64,000 nt of DNA from the NCBI GenBank assembly GCA_947525005.1, contig CANNUY010000004.1, positions 62,001-126,000 on the forward strand, given 5' to 3'. The notes beneath the pieces are model-generated. The model searched no databases and had not been told where the DNA came from. It worked only from the letters and a program-made list of their open reading frames with translations. Origin of the DNA: an uncultured Candidatus Melainabacteria bacterium. GTDB taxonomy: Bacteria; Cyanobacteriota; Vampirovibrionia; Gastranaerophilales; Gastranaerophilaceae. The translations under genes and the position numbers were made by a program. Position 1 is the first letter of the stretch, and each line of letters begins with the position of its first letter. Of this stretch, positions 8,301-16,718 are shown piece by piece.

Positions 8301-9035
8301 ATGCCACATTTTTTTATAAACAGTAAAAATGTCGATACAGACAAAATAACCGTTGATGACAAAGAGAACTTTAACCATATAGCCAAATCTTTGCGTGCTA
8401 AAATAGGCGAAAAACTCTTGCTCATTGATGAAAACCAAATTGAATACACCACGCAAATTATTGAAATCACCAATAAATCAATTCTTTGCAATATCATCTC
8501 CTCTGAACACTCAAAAAGAGATTTGCCATACAACTTATACCTCGCTCAATCACCACTAAAAAGCGATGCACAATTAACTATAATGGAAAAAGCTACAGAG
8601 TTGGGCATAAGAGAAGTTTATCCAATCTACACGGATAACTGTGCTATAAAAAAATCCATCGCAGAAAAAAAGGTCGAAAAATGGCAAAAGATAATGTATG
8701 AAGCATCAAAACAATGTGAACGTGCAATAATTCCAACCTGCAACGACCTAACAACGCTTGATACAGTTCTTAAATCAAAAAAGTTCGACAAAATTCTTAC
8801 ACTTTGCGAACGCAACACAAAAGATAGTCTAAAAAACTATTTACGCACAAATCCAGTAAAAAAAGACGAAAACATCTTAGTTATAATCGGACCAGAAGGT
8901 GGATTTTCAGAAAAAGAATTTCAATTATTCAAAGATATGAATTTGCCAATGCTTAGTCTTGGTGATTTAATACTTAAAGCAGAAACTGCAGTAATCGTAA
9001 CACTAGGGAATATTGTTTATGAATATGGCGAATGA
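8301..9035 (+). CDS. rsmE: 16S rRNA m3U1498 methyltransferase RsmE
   Basis: A 244-residue SPOUT methyltransferase that methylates U1498 of 16S rRNA using S-adenosylmethionine. An N-terminal PUA-like RNA-binding part (NFNHIAKSLRAKIGEKLLL) is followed by the knotted catalytic domain with AQSPLKSDAQLTIMEKATEL, YEASKQCERAIIP, VIIGPEGGFSEKEF and LGDLILKAETAVI, which match RsmE throughout. Length is typical (about 240). It overlaps cca by 17 bp, so the two are cotranscribed. Confidence 0.93.
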   Translation: MPHFFINSKNVDTDKITVDDKENFNHIAKSLRAKIGEKLLLIDENQIEYTTQIIEITNKSILCNIISSEHSKRDLPYNLYLAQSPLKSDAQLTIMEKATELGIREVYPIYTDNCAIKKSIAEKKVEKWQKIMYEASKQCERAIIPTCNDLTTLDTVLKSKKFDKILTLCERNTKDSLKNYLRTNPVKKDENILVIIGPEGGFSEKEFQLFKDMNLPMLSLGDLILKAETAVIVTLGNIVYEYGE

Positions 9036-10410
9036 TGAAATTATCGAACTTCTAAAAGCCGAACCCAACAAAATCTATCTTGTCGGGGGCATAATACGTG
9101 ACATCATACTTAACCGTGAAAACCACGACAAAGACATAATAGTAATTGATGAAGATGCGAAAAGTTTTGCAAAAAGATTTAGCGAAAAACACAACGCAAC
9201 CTGTGTAACTCTTGATGAAGTTAATAACATCTACAGAGTTTGCATGCCAGATAAGATAAACTATATCGATGTGACAAACCCAATAAACAACTCGCTAGAT
9301 GACGATATAAAACGCCGTGATTTAACAATTAATGCAGTTACAATGGATATCAAAACAGAAGAATTCTATGACATAGTAGATGGTCTAAAAGATATCCAAA
9401 ATGGTGTTTTAAAAGCAATTTCAGAAGAAAACTTTGTAGACGACCCTTTAAGAATTTTAAGAACATATCGCTTTGCATCAGTTCTTGGGTTTGAGATTGA
9501 AGAAAAAACAAAAGAAATTATAAAACGTCATATTAATATGGTGCTTAACCCTGCCGTTGAAAGAAGAAATGTAGAATTGATAAAACTTTTTGGTGGGAAA
9601 AATGCTGATAAAGTCCTTTTAGAGATGGATAAAATGGGACTTATTGATAAGATTTTCAGCTCTATGATTGATGTAAAAAAAGTTCCACCAAACACACATC
9701 ATCATCTAGATTTGTTCCATCATTCTGTAGAAACAGTAAAACAAATCCAAAAGATTTATGAAACCTCATCAAAAGAAGTTCAAGCTCACTTGAATAAAAT
9801 TGATTTTGGTGGAGATACGAGATTGGCTCACTTAAAACTTGCAGGATTTTTGCACGACATCGGCAAATTTTCCACTTGGACCATTGAAGGAGAGCGTCAC
9901 AGATTCATTAGACATGATGAAATCGGTTCTGATATGGCAAAACGATTTTTGAAACAAAACAAATTTTCTAAAAAACAAATTGAATACATTTGTTTTATTA
10001 TCCGCAACCATATTTATCCTTCAAGCGTGGTTTCAGCACCAGAATTGAACGACAAAATTTACATGCGATACGTTAGAAAAGCTGACGAAAACGCCATTGA
10101 TTTAATAACTATTGCAAAAGCTGACAGATTATCAGCTCAAGGTGAAGCGATTACAAAAGAAATCATTGAAACAAATTTAGCTGAACTTGATAAATTACAA
10201 GAATTTTATATAAGGATAAAACCGACATTAAAACCTATTCCAAAACTTTTAGAGGGTGGCGAGATAATGAATATACTTGAAGTTAAGCCTTGTAAAGCTG
10301 TTGGCGATGCAGTTAAACTTTTACATCAGGCACAACTTGATGGAAAGGTTAACACAAAAGAGGAAGCAATAACTTTTATTACAAAACTTAAACATACACT
10401 TGCATTATAA
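9019..10410 (+). CDS. cca: CCA-adding/poly(A) polymerase-family tRNA nucleotidyltransferase with HD domain
   Basis: A 463-residue class II nucleotidyltransferase that builds or repairs the 3' CCA of tRNA. It has the head motif YLVGGIIRDIIL, the catalytic DKDIIVID, the RRDLTINAVTMD motif and DDPLRILRTYRFAS in the neck, then an HD domain at about 265 (GFLHDIGKFST, IRHDEIGS). I start at ATG 9019, with AGGGAA eight bases upstream; an in-frame TTG at 9013 also exists. In organisms that split CCA addition, similar proteins add only CC or A; no second copy is in the window, so full CCA activity is the simplest reading. Confidence 0.88.
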   Translation: MNMANDEIIELLKAEPNKIYLVGGIIRDIILNRENHDKDIIVIDEDAKSFAKRFSEKHNATCVTLDEVNNIYRVCMPDKINYIDVTNPINNSLDDDIKRRDLTINAVTMDIKTEEFYDIVDGLKDIQNGVLKAISEENFVDDPLRILRTYRFASVLGFEIEEKTKEIIKRHINMVLNPAVERRNVELIKLFGGKNADKVLLEMDKMGLIDKIFSSMIDVKKVPPNTHHHLDLFHHSVETVKQIQKIYETSSKEVQAHLNKIDFGGDTRLAHLKLAGFLHDIGKFSTWTIEGERHRFIRHDEIGSDMAKRFLKQNKFSKKQIEYICFIIRNHIYPSSVVSAPELNDKIYMRYVRKADENAIDLITIAKADRLSAQGEAITKEIIETNLAELDKLQEFYIRIKPTLKPIPKLLEGGEIMNILEVKPCKAVGDAVKLLHQAQLDGKVNTKEEAITFITKLKHTLAL

Positions 10411-10421
10411 TTATGTTTCAG

Positions 10422-10452
10422 CTACGATAAATAATAGGCGACTTGGTCGTAG
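10422..10452 (+). promoter_or_regulatory. Possible rplS leader hairpin
   Basis: CTACGA (10422-10427) can pair with TCGTAG (10447-10452) across a 19-base loop, 41 bases before the rplS ATG. Ribosomal protein L19 leaders are known in several phyla; whether this belongs to that class cannot be told from one sequence. It may equally be the end of the cca transcript. Confidence 0.25.
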
Positions 10453-10493
10453 GTTTTGTACTAGTAAAAAGAGAAAAATAGAGGAATAGCAAA

Positions 10494-10847
10494 ATGAATC
10501 CTATAATTGCAGAAATTGAAAATCAATATAAGAAAGAAAGTATTCCTGAAATGAATCCTGGAGATACAGTAAAAGTATTTGTTAGAATTGTTGAAGGTAA
10601 CAAAGAAAGAATTCAGGCTTTTGAAGGAACAGTTATTAAAGAACACGGTGCTGGAATCAACAAAACTATTACAGTTAGAAAAGTATTCCAAGGTATCGGT
10701 GTAGAAAGAGTATTCTTAGTAAACTCTCCACGTATCGACAAGATTACAGTTCTTAGACGTGGTGATGTTAGACGTTCTAAATTATACTACTTAAGAGAAC
10801 GTTCAGGTAAGGCAACTCGTATTAGAGAAAAAATTGAAAAAAGATAA
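10494..10847 (+). CDS. rplS: 50S ribosomal protein L19
   Basis: A 117-residue bL19, located at the 30S-50S interface. Recognisable throughout: PGDTVKVFVRIVEGNKERIQ, FEGTVIKEHGAGINKTITVR, GVERVFLVNSPRIDKI, and VRRSKLYYLRERSGKA. Length is normal. A GAGGAATAGC ribosome site precedes the ATG. The last codons contain the TTG start of rbgA, so ribosomal protein and assembly GTPase are translationally coupled. Confidence 0.97.
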   Translation: MNPIIAEIENQYKKESIPEMNPGDTVKVFVRIVEGNKERIQAFEGTVIKEHGAGINKTITVRKVFQGIGVERVFLVNSPRIDKITVLRRGDVRRSKLYYLRERSGKATRIREKIEKR

Positions 10848-11718
10848 GTTACATATACATTGGTATCCAGGACATATTGCAAAAGCTGAACGAGCATTAA
10901 AAGAAAAATTGAATCTCGTTGATGTTGTGGTAGAAGTTTTAGATGCTAGGTTACCAATTAGTAGTAGTTATGATGATATAAAGAAGCTCTTGGGTGATAA
11001 ACCAAGGCTTCTTTTATTGAATAAAACTGATTTAGTATCACCAGAAGAATTAAAATCATGGGTTGAATTATTAAAGAAAAAAACAGGTTGTCCTGTGTTA
11101 ACGATTGACACAAAAACAAACAGAAACTTTAATATAATCGAGAAAAAAGTTATTGAACTAAGCGAACCTAGAATACAAGCACTTATGAAAAAAGGGTTAC
11201 TAAGGAGAGCATCTAGAGTAGTTGTTGTAGGTCTACCAAATGTTGGAAAATCTAGCATAATTAACAAGTTGACGAAGTCTTCAAAGACCAAAACTGGTGC
11301 AAAAGCAGGTGTTACAAGACAACAACAATGGGTAAGAATTAACCCTAATATTGATTTATTGGATACTCCAGGTATTATTCCAATGAAACAAGAAAACCAA
11401 CAAAGAGCAAAGAAACTTGCGTTTGTGAATTCTGTATCCGAAAACGCTTATTCCTCAGAGATTGTTGCAAAAGAACTAATTGACTTGATATCAAAAAACG
11501 AACGATATACCAATAAGTTCAAAGAATATTATAATATTGACAAAGATATTGATTTAACGATAGAAAGTATAGCCACTTCAAGAAACTGGGTTAGTAGAGG
11601 AAATGAGCCTGACACTGAGAGAACCTCTCAATATATGCTTAGAGATTTTCGTGACGGCAAGATTGGAAAATTCATATTAGACAATCTTGAAGACGTTACA
11701 GAAGATACAGTTTTATAA
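10834..11718 (+). CDS. rbgA: Ribosome biogenesis GTPase RbgA (YlqF), TTG start
   Basis: A 294-residue circularly permuted GTPase needed for late 50S assembly. The permuted order is visible: G4 NKTD (about residue 65) comes before G1 GLPNVGKSSI (about 132) and G3 DTPGI (about 179). The protein begins with the family's HIHWYPGHIAKAERAL. The only suitable start before that motif is TTG 10834, which overlaps rplS by 14 bp with AGAGAA upstream. The rplS-rbgA linkage is common in bacteria and fits the role in ribosome assembly. Confidence 0.93.
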   Translation: MKKDKLHIHWYPGHIAKAERALKEKLNLVDVVVEVLDARLPISSSYDDIKKLLGDKPRLLLLNKTDLVSPEELKSWVELLKKKTGCPVLTIDTKTNRNFNIIEKKVIELSEPRIQALMKKGLLRRASRVVVVGLPNVGKSSIINKLTKSSKTKTGAKAGVTRQQQWVRINPNIDLLDTPGIIPMKQENQQRAKKLAFVNSVSENAYSSEIVAKELIDLISKNERYTNKFKEYYNIDKDIDLTIESIATSRNWVSRGNEPDTERTSQYMLRDFRDGKIGKFILDNLEDVTEDTVL

Positions 11719-11756
11719 AAAAGACATGTCAAAACTTAATTTATTACAATAATTGC

Positions 11757-11785
11757 TTGACATAGCCCATATTAACATGCACAAT
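11757..11785 (+). promoter_or_regulatory. Probable promoter of the gcvT-gcvH-gcvPA operon
   Basis: A perfect -35 box TTGACA (11757-11762), a 17-bp spacer and CACAAT (11780-11785, four of six) lie 21 bases before the gcvT ATG. With so short a leader there is no room for a glycine riboswitch, which controls gcv genes in many Gram-positive bacteria. Confidence 0.45.
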
Positions 11786-11806
11786 TAAATATATAGAGGA
11801 GCAGAT

Positions 11807-12901
11807 ATGACAAAGCAAACTTTTTTACACGACAAACACGTTGCATTAGGCGCAAAGATGGTTGATTTTGCAGGTTGGCACATGCCTGTACAATATTCGT
11901 CAATCATAGAGGAACACAAAACCGTAAGAGAAAACGTAGGTTTATTTGACGTTTCGCACATGGGCGAATTATTTGTGTATGGAGAAGATGCTCTACCATA
12001 TTTGAACAAACTTGTACCACAGGATATAAACAAACTTGTTGATAAGAAAGCTGTTTATTGCCAATTGACAAACAAACAAGGTGGAATTATTGACGATTTG
12101 ATTATATACAAAATTGAGGATAACAAGTATCTTATAATTGTTAATGCATCAAGGATTGATGAAGACTTAAACTGGATGATAAGAAACAAACTAGGATTTA
12201 ATGTAGAAGTAGTGAATGATTCACACAATTATTCATTATTAGCGATTCAAGGTCCAAAAGCTGTTGAATTAATGAATAAAATGGGTGTAACTGATTTACC
12301 TAAATTCTTTAGCATAAAAAGAGGCGAGTTGTTTAATATCAACTTGTGGATATCAAGAACGGGCTACACAGGAGAAGACGGTGTAGAAATTATGGTACGC
12401 AACGAATTTTCAGAAATGTTGTGGGATAAAATTCTTGAGTTTGGTAAAGAGTTTGGAATAAAACCAATCGGATTAGGAGCAAGAGATACCTTAAGATTGG
12501 AAGCTGCCTTACATTTGTACGGTAATGACTTAGACGAAGATACAACACCTGTTGAGGCAGGTTTAAGCTGGTCAATACCAAAAGACAAGGAAGAAGATTA
12601 TAACGGCAAAACCACTATTTTAGAACAATTAAAGACAGGTGGACGTAAAAAACTAGTTGGCTTAAAAATGATTGATAGAGGGATTGCAAGACACGGTTAC
12701 GAAGTTTACTACAATGACGAAAAAATTGGAGTAGTAACAAGTGGTGGAATTTCTCCTGTTAGAGGTGATAACATCGCATTAGCTTATGTTAAACCGTTAG
12801 AAGAATTGAAGGTTGGAGCTAAGGTTTATGTTAAAATAAGAGAAAAACTTTACCTTGCTGAGATTGAAAAACGACCATTTGTTAAAAAGAATAATAAATA
12901 A
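11807..12901 (+). CDS. gcvT: Glycine cleavage system T protein (aminomethyltransferase)
   Basis: A 364-residue folate-dependent enzyme that takes the aminomethyl group from lipoyl-GcvH and produces methylene-tetrahydrofolate and ammonia. Clear family motifs: LGAKMVDFAGWHMPVQYSSI, VGLFDVSHMGE, AIQGPKA, SRTGYTGEDGVEI, LGARDTLRLEAALHLYGNDL and, in the C-terminal barrel, VTSGGISPVRGDNIALAYV. Length is normal. GAGGAG precedes the ATG. First gene of the three-gene gcv operon. Confidence 0.96.
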   Translation: MTKQTFLHDKHVALGAKMVDFAGWHMPVQYSSIIEEHKTVRENVGLFDVSHMGELFVYGEDALPYLNKLVPQDINKLVDKKAVYCQLTNKQGGIIDDLIIYKIEDNKYLIIVNASRIDEDLNWMIRNKLGFNVEVVNDSHNYSLLAIQGPKAVELMNKMGVTDLPKFFSIKRGELFNINLWISRTGYTGEDGVEIMVRNEFSEMLWDKILEFGKEFGIKPIGLGARDTLRLEAALHLYGNDLDEDTTPVEAGLSWSIPKDKEEDYNGKTTILEQLKTGGRKKLVGLKMIDRGIARHGYEVYYNDEKIGVVTSGGISPVRGDNIALAYVKPLEELKVGAKVYVKIREKLYLAEIEKRPFVKKNNK

Positions 12902-12925
12902 TTAAGAATAGAAGGAGAAATAAAT

Positions 12926-13303
12926 ATGAGCGAAGGAATTTTATGTAGTAAATCACATGAATATATTCTGGAACAAAACGGAGAACACATTATTGGTTTA
13001 ACTGATTATGCAGTAGAACAACTTGGTGATATCGTATTTATTGAATTACCTGAAGTTGGTTCAACATTTGCTAAGAACGAAGTATTTGCAACAGTTGAAT
13101 CTGTAAAAGCAGCATCTGAGATTTATATGCCAGTAAGTGGAACAGTTAAGGAAATCAATGAAGATATTATTGCAACACCTGAATTGTTAAACGAAGACCC
13201 AATGGGTAAAGCATGGTTAATAAAAATCGAATCATCTGCAGAAGAAATTGAATACAAAGATTTGTTAGAATATTCAGATTATAAAGAAGAAGTAGAAGAA
13301 TGA
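12926..13303 (+). CDS. gcvH: Glycine cleavage system H protein (lipoyl carrier)
   Basis: A 125-residue lipoyl carrier that shuttles the aminomethyl intermediate between P, T and L proteins. The lipoylation site is the Lys in ATVESVKAASEIYMPVSG. HEYILEQNGEHIIGLTDYAV and NEDPMGKAWLIKI are typical flanks. A strong GAAGGAG lies upstream. Its stop overlaps the gcvPA start by 4 bp (ATGA). Confidence 0.97.
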   Translation: MSEGILCSKSHEYILEQNGEHIIGLTDYAVEQLGDIVFIELPEVGSTFAKNEVFATVESVKAASEIYMPVSGTVKEINEDIIATPELLNEDPMGKAWLIKIESSAEEIEYKDLLEYSDYKEEVEE

Positions 13304-14535
13304 GTAACTATACAGCACACAATGAAGAAACAAGAACTGAACTATTAAAAGCAGTTGGTGTAAAAAATGTCGATGAATTATTTTCACACTTGCCAGTTAA
13401 AATGGGAGAATTAAACCTTTCTGACGGAAAGAGTGAAATGGAAGTTCAACGATTGATAAAATCACTTGCAAAGAAAAACAAAGTTGATTATATATCATTT
13501 GTTGGTGGTGGTTGTTATAACAAATTTATACCTGCAGCACTTTCACAAGTGGCACAGAGGGTTGAATTTTTAACGGCTTATACTCCATACCAACCTGAAA
13601 TTTCGCAAGGAACATTACAGGTTATGTATGAATACCAATCAATGATATGTATGCTAACTGGTATGGACGTTGCGAATGCATCTGTTTATGATGGTGGGTC
13701 AGCTTGTGCAGAAGCTATTTCTATGGCTTGCAGAATTACAAAAAAGCATAAAGCACTTGTTTCTAATAAATTAAACCCTGAATATAAGGAAGTAATTAAG
13801 ACATATACTTGGGGTGCTAATATTGAGGTTGACTGGTTTGATGAACTTAATATTGATACAAGCGAATACGCTTGCGTTTTAGTTCAAAACCCAGATTATT
13901 ATGGTGAAATCAGACAACTTCCTAGCGTTAATACGTTATTAGTTGTTTGTACAAACCCATCTAATTTAGCAGTTATAAAACCACCTGTTGAAGCAGACAT
14001 TGTCGTTGGAGATATTCAAACTTTGGGTATTTCACAATCGTTTGGTGGTCCACATGCCGGATTTATGGCTTGTAAGAGCAAATATATGCGACAATTACCT
14101 GGACGATTAGCTGGTAAGACAGTTGATGCAGAGGGTGAAGTTGCTTATACTTTGACGTTACAAACAAGAGAACAACATATTAGACGTGAAAAAGCTACAA
14201 GTAATATTTGTTCTAATCAGGCATTGATTGCTTTGGCTGCAACTTTGTATTTGAGTTTAGTTGGAGAAAAAGGATTTAAGCAAGCAGGCATCTTATCTGT
14301 TAACTATGCTCACAAATTATCTGAAGAACTTGATAAAATTGGAATAAAGACTTTAAATACTAACTTTTTGAATGAGTTTGTAATTGAAGTTGATAACTCT
14401 GATGAAGTTTTGAACAAATTGAAAGAAAACAATATTTTAGGTGGTATCAAATTAGATGACAAAAAGATTTTGGTTTGTACTACTGAAATGAATACAGAAG
14501 AAGATATCGAAAGATATGTTTCATGCCTAAAATAA
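13300..14535 (+). CDS. gcvPA: Glycine dehydrogenase (decarboxylating) subunit 1
   Basis: A 411-residue N-terminal half of P-protein, as in organisms where P is split into two polypeptides. It has DYISFVGGGCYNKFIPAAL, TAYTPYQPEISQGTLQVMYE, DGGSACAEAISMACR and SFGGPHAGFMACK. This half lacks the PLP-binding lysine, which resides in subunit 2 (gcvPB). It is somewhat short against the common 440-450 residues. gcvPB is not next to it: the next gene is on the other strand, so the partner must be elsewhere. Confidence 0.94.
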   Translation: MSNYTAHNEETRTELLKAVGVKNVDELFSHLPVKMGELNLSDGKSEMEVQRLIKSLAKKNKVDYISFVGGGCYNKFIPAALSQVAQRVEFLTAYTPYQPEISQGTLQVMYEYQSMICMLTGMDVANASVYDGGSACAEAISMACRITKKHKALVSNKLNPEYKEVIKTYTWGANIEVDWFDELNIDTSEYACVLVQNPDYYGEIRQLPSVNTLLVVCTNPSNLAVIKPPVEADIVVGDIQTLGISQSFGGPHAGFMACKSKYMRQLPGRLAGKTVDAEGEVAYTLTLQTREQHIRREKATSNICSNQALIALAATLYLSLVGEKGFKQAGILSVNYAHKLSEELDKIGIKTLNTNFLNEFVIEVDNSDEVLNKLKENNILGGIKLDDKKILVCTTEMNTEEDIERYVSCLK

Positions 14536-14555
14536 AGTAGAATAAGAGTTTTAAG

Positions 14556-14591
14556 TAATGCGAGCTTGGATTTTTATCCAAGCTCGCATTA
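14556..14591 (+). terminator. Perfect 16-bp hairpin after the gcv operon
   Basis: TAATGCGAGCTTGGAT, a TTTT loop and the exact reverse complement form a 16-bp stem 20 bases after the gcvPA stop. It is not followed by a run of T on either strand, so intrinsic termination would be unusual. It could instead act as a 3'-end-stabilising structure. Confidence 0.6.
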
Positions 14592-14633
14592 GTATTTAAA
14601 TAGTATTTAAATAGTAGTTAGATAGTAGTTAGA
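14590..14633. repeat. Four tandem 11-bp units
   Basis: Immediately after the hairpin come two copies of TAGTATTTAAA (14590-14611) and two copies of TAGTAGTTAGA (14612-14633), a 4 x 11-bp array with two sequence variants in pairs. The 11-bp period approximates one helical turn. It lies between the convergent gcv operon and SLH gene. Confidence 0.75.
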
Positions 14634-14669
14634 TAAAAATAAAAGGTGCAAAAGTAAGATTTCGCACCT
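14631..14669 (-). terminator. Rho-independent terminator of the SLH-domain gene
   Basis: Read on the minus strand, AGGTGC, a 14-base interior and GCACCT are followed by TTTTATTTTTATC. A T-rich tail after the stem and the position 33 bases after the SLH gene stop fit an intrinsic terminator, although the stem is short (6 bp, extendable with one bulge). Confidence 0.55.
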
Positions 14670-14702
14670 GATTTAATCATATATATAGAGTTTTTACTAA
14701 TT

Positions 14703-15995
14703 TTATTTGTTATTTATGCTTGCGTCATCAAGTAATAATACCATTACTTGTTCGCCTTTTTTAGCTTTATAATGTAACCCTGGAGTTAGAAGTCCTGTTA
14801 TAAGACCTACAGAACAACCAACCGGAATACCGATTGCAAAACCAACACCTAACTTAGCAGGGTTTGGAATGAATGCAAAACCAGTACCAGCACCTGCACC
14901 AACTATACCCATTGTTACAGTTGAACCGAACAACTTCCAGAATGTCATCCAAGGACCTTCTTTTAGGGTACAATCTTTTGTAAATGGTTTTCCACACATG
15001 CTATAGCATCTTCCATCTGGTAAAGCTATGGTTTTGTATACTAAATGCACTCTAGCATTTTTGTTAAACTTTTTAGGTGGGACAATTCTTGTTATTTCAG
15101 CAACAATCTTTGTACCTTGAGGAAGTAATAAAGAACCTTCATCTGTATACAATGCTTCTGGTAAAACAAAGTTTACAACATCACCTGCTTTGTGACATTT
15201 TGATGCAAATTTTTCATCAAAAGCAACAATAATTACGTTTCCTTTAGTAACAACTTTTCTTAGGTTTGTAATTTTTACAATGTTATTTGGAGCATCTTTG
15301 CAAACGCTAAGATGTTCAGTACCGAGTACTGTTTCAACTTCACCAACATACTGAGGTTTTACACAAGTTAGCTTATTTTTTAACTGAGCCAAAATAACAG
15401 CACATTCTGCTTTCGTCAATGGACGATTTGGTTCAAGCTTATTAGCATCAGGATAATTTACATAGATACCATAATTAATAGTTTTAGCATATTCGTTTTC
15501 AGACCAAGAAGGGATATCGTATCTGTCTGAAAACTTGTTCAATACAGAAGTATCAGCTGAAACATCATTTGTAATATGACTAATTACAGAAACACATTCT
15601 GAACGTAAAAGTGCTTGATTAGGTTTAAAAGTTCCATCAGGATATCCATAAACTAGCCCTAATCTATCAGAACGCATTACATCGTTGTAACACGCATCAG
15701 CTACTGATAAATCTGAATATTTATTTGCTGTTGTTATATCAAGGTTATCGTTACGAAGAACTTTTAACAATGCTGAAACAAATTCGCCTCTTGTTATAGC
15801 TGATTCAGGATTAAAATTTGAACAAGCATCAAGAGAAAGTATATCTTCTGATGTTACATATTCTATAGCTGTCTTAGCCCAATAATCATTAGAAACATCT
15901 TTTATTACAGCACATTGAGATTGCACTGCTAAAACAGGGGAAATGTTTAAACCTAGCATACTTGCAACCAAACAGGTTGCTAAAATTTTTTTCAT
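14703..15995 (-). CDS. Secreted S-layer homology (SLH) domain protein with glycine-rich membrane-like C-terminus
   Basis: 430 residues. A Sec signal peptide (MKKILATCLVASMLG to PVLA) is followed by about three SLH units at residues 28-210, each with the tell-tale acidic/hydrophobic pattern (ITRGEFVSALLKVL, YGYPDGTFKPNQALLRSE, NRPLTKAECAVILAQLK). SLH domains bind pyruvylated or other secondary wall polymers, or peptidoglycan in Cyanobacteria-type outer-membrane porins. The middle (about 220-345) is unassigned beta-rich sequence. The end (about 360-415) is Gly-rich and hydrophobic, like a glycine zipper. AAAGAGG precedes the ATG. Likely an envelope-tethering protein. Confidence 0.85.
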   Translation of the reverse strand: MKKILATCLVASMLGLNISPVLAVQSQCAVIKDVSNDYWAKTAIEYVTSEDILSLDACSNFNPESAITRGEFVSALLKVLRNDNLDITTANKYSDLSVADACYNDVMRSDRLGLVYGYPDGTFKPNQALLRSECVSVISHITNDVSADTSVLNKFSDRYDIPSWSENEYAKTINYGIYVNYPDANKLEPNRPLTKAECAVILAQLKNKLTCVKPQYVGEVETVLGTEHLSVCKDAPNNIVKITNLRKVVTKGNVIIVAFDEKFASKCHKAGDVVNFVLPEALYTDEGSLLLPQGTKIVAEITRIVPPKKFNKNARVHLVYKTIALPDGRCYSMCGKPFTKDCTLKEGPWMTFWKLFGSTVTMGIVGAGAGTGFAFIPNPAKLGVGFAIGIPVGCSVGLITGLLTPGLHYKAKKGEQVMVLLLDDASINNK

Positions 15996-16038
15996 GATAG
16001 TTGACCTCTTTTATAGTACTTAATAAATTGACAAAGTA

Positions 16039-16067
16039 ATTATATAATATTCATTTTAATTTTGCAA
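16039..16067 (-). promoter_or_regulatory. Promoter of the SLH-domain gene
   Basis: On the minus strand TTGCAA (16067-16062), exactly 17 bp, then TATAAT (16044-16039), 43 bases before the ATG at 15995. The same TTGCAA/TATAAT pair with 17-bp spacing is found before the gene at 35943. The rest of the 244-bp gap to the next gene shows nothing further. Confidence 0.7.
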
Positions 16068-16239
16068 GAGATAATAAAATAATAGAATTAAGTCAATTTA
16101 TTAGATTAGGGATATAAACTATAAAAAAATAACTAATAACTTTTTTGTAACTAAAAAGTATATCTAAGCTTAATAAACTAGCAAATTTAAAGTTTGAGAA
16201 GATTTATAGCAATAGTATACAGTATTTAAGAAGGTTAAT

Positions 16240-16707
16240 ATGAATATTCGACAAATGTTAGGTATAAAACCAAAGACTTTAGGAGAAGGCTTAAACCGAG
16301 TAAAAAGACAATTTAATGTCAAAGGTGAAAATCTTTCTAAAGTTCCTGGAACCAGACAATATTCTTGCCATACAGGAAATGAGGTTCTAGACATCAGAAC
16401 AGATGGGAGAACTTTTGATAGTTGCTTAGTAATGTCAGTAAACTCAAAAAATAAAAATCAGTTAGGTGAAAACTGTTTTGGTAGAGATCTTTTAGGTAAA
16501 ATTTCAGACATAACTAAAAGCTATGCTCGAAGACACATATATAAAAATGGTTCGATTGGCACATATCAAGAATTTAGAGTTACCACTGAAACATTTAAAC
16601 AAATGCCTAACGGTAAAATTGAAAGCCAACCAAAACATATCAAAAGTGATGCAAAAGTAATGCAACCTTGGTTATTCGACAAAATTTCAGATTTATATGA
16701 ATCATAG
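16240..16707 (+). CDS. Hypothetical protein, first gene of a two-gene cassette
   Basis: 155 residues, not recognised. It has no signal peptide or membrane segment. It is basic, with a predicted alpha/beta character (SCHTGNEVLDIRTDGRTFD, then GTYQEFRVTTETFKQMPNGK). AGAAGG lies 8 bases before the ATG. It is followed after 11 bp by the HExxH gene at 16719. Both contain a 'pattern of question' segment in which a verb-like TTET/VTKI strand precedes KQMPNGK or KQIPQSNGQ, suggesting a shared beta-hairpin module. Divergent from the SLH gene. Confidence 0.65.
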   Translation: MNIRQMLGIKPKTLGEGLNRVKRQFNVKGENLSKVPGTRQYSCHTGNEVLDIRTDGRTFDSCLVMSVNSKNKNQLGENCFGRDLLGKISDITKSYARRHIYKNGSIGTYQEFRVTTETFKQMPNGKIESQPKHIKSDAKVMQPWLFDKISDLYES

Positions 16708-16718
16708 AAAATAATATT

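Noticed and set aside
11719..11806. Glycine riboswitch before gcvT
   Set aside because: Only 88 bases separate rbgA from gcvT and no tandem aptamer-like structure is visible.
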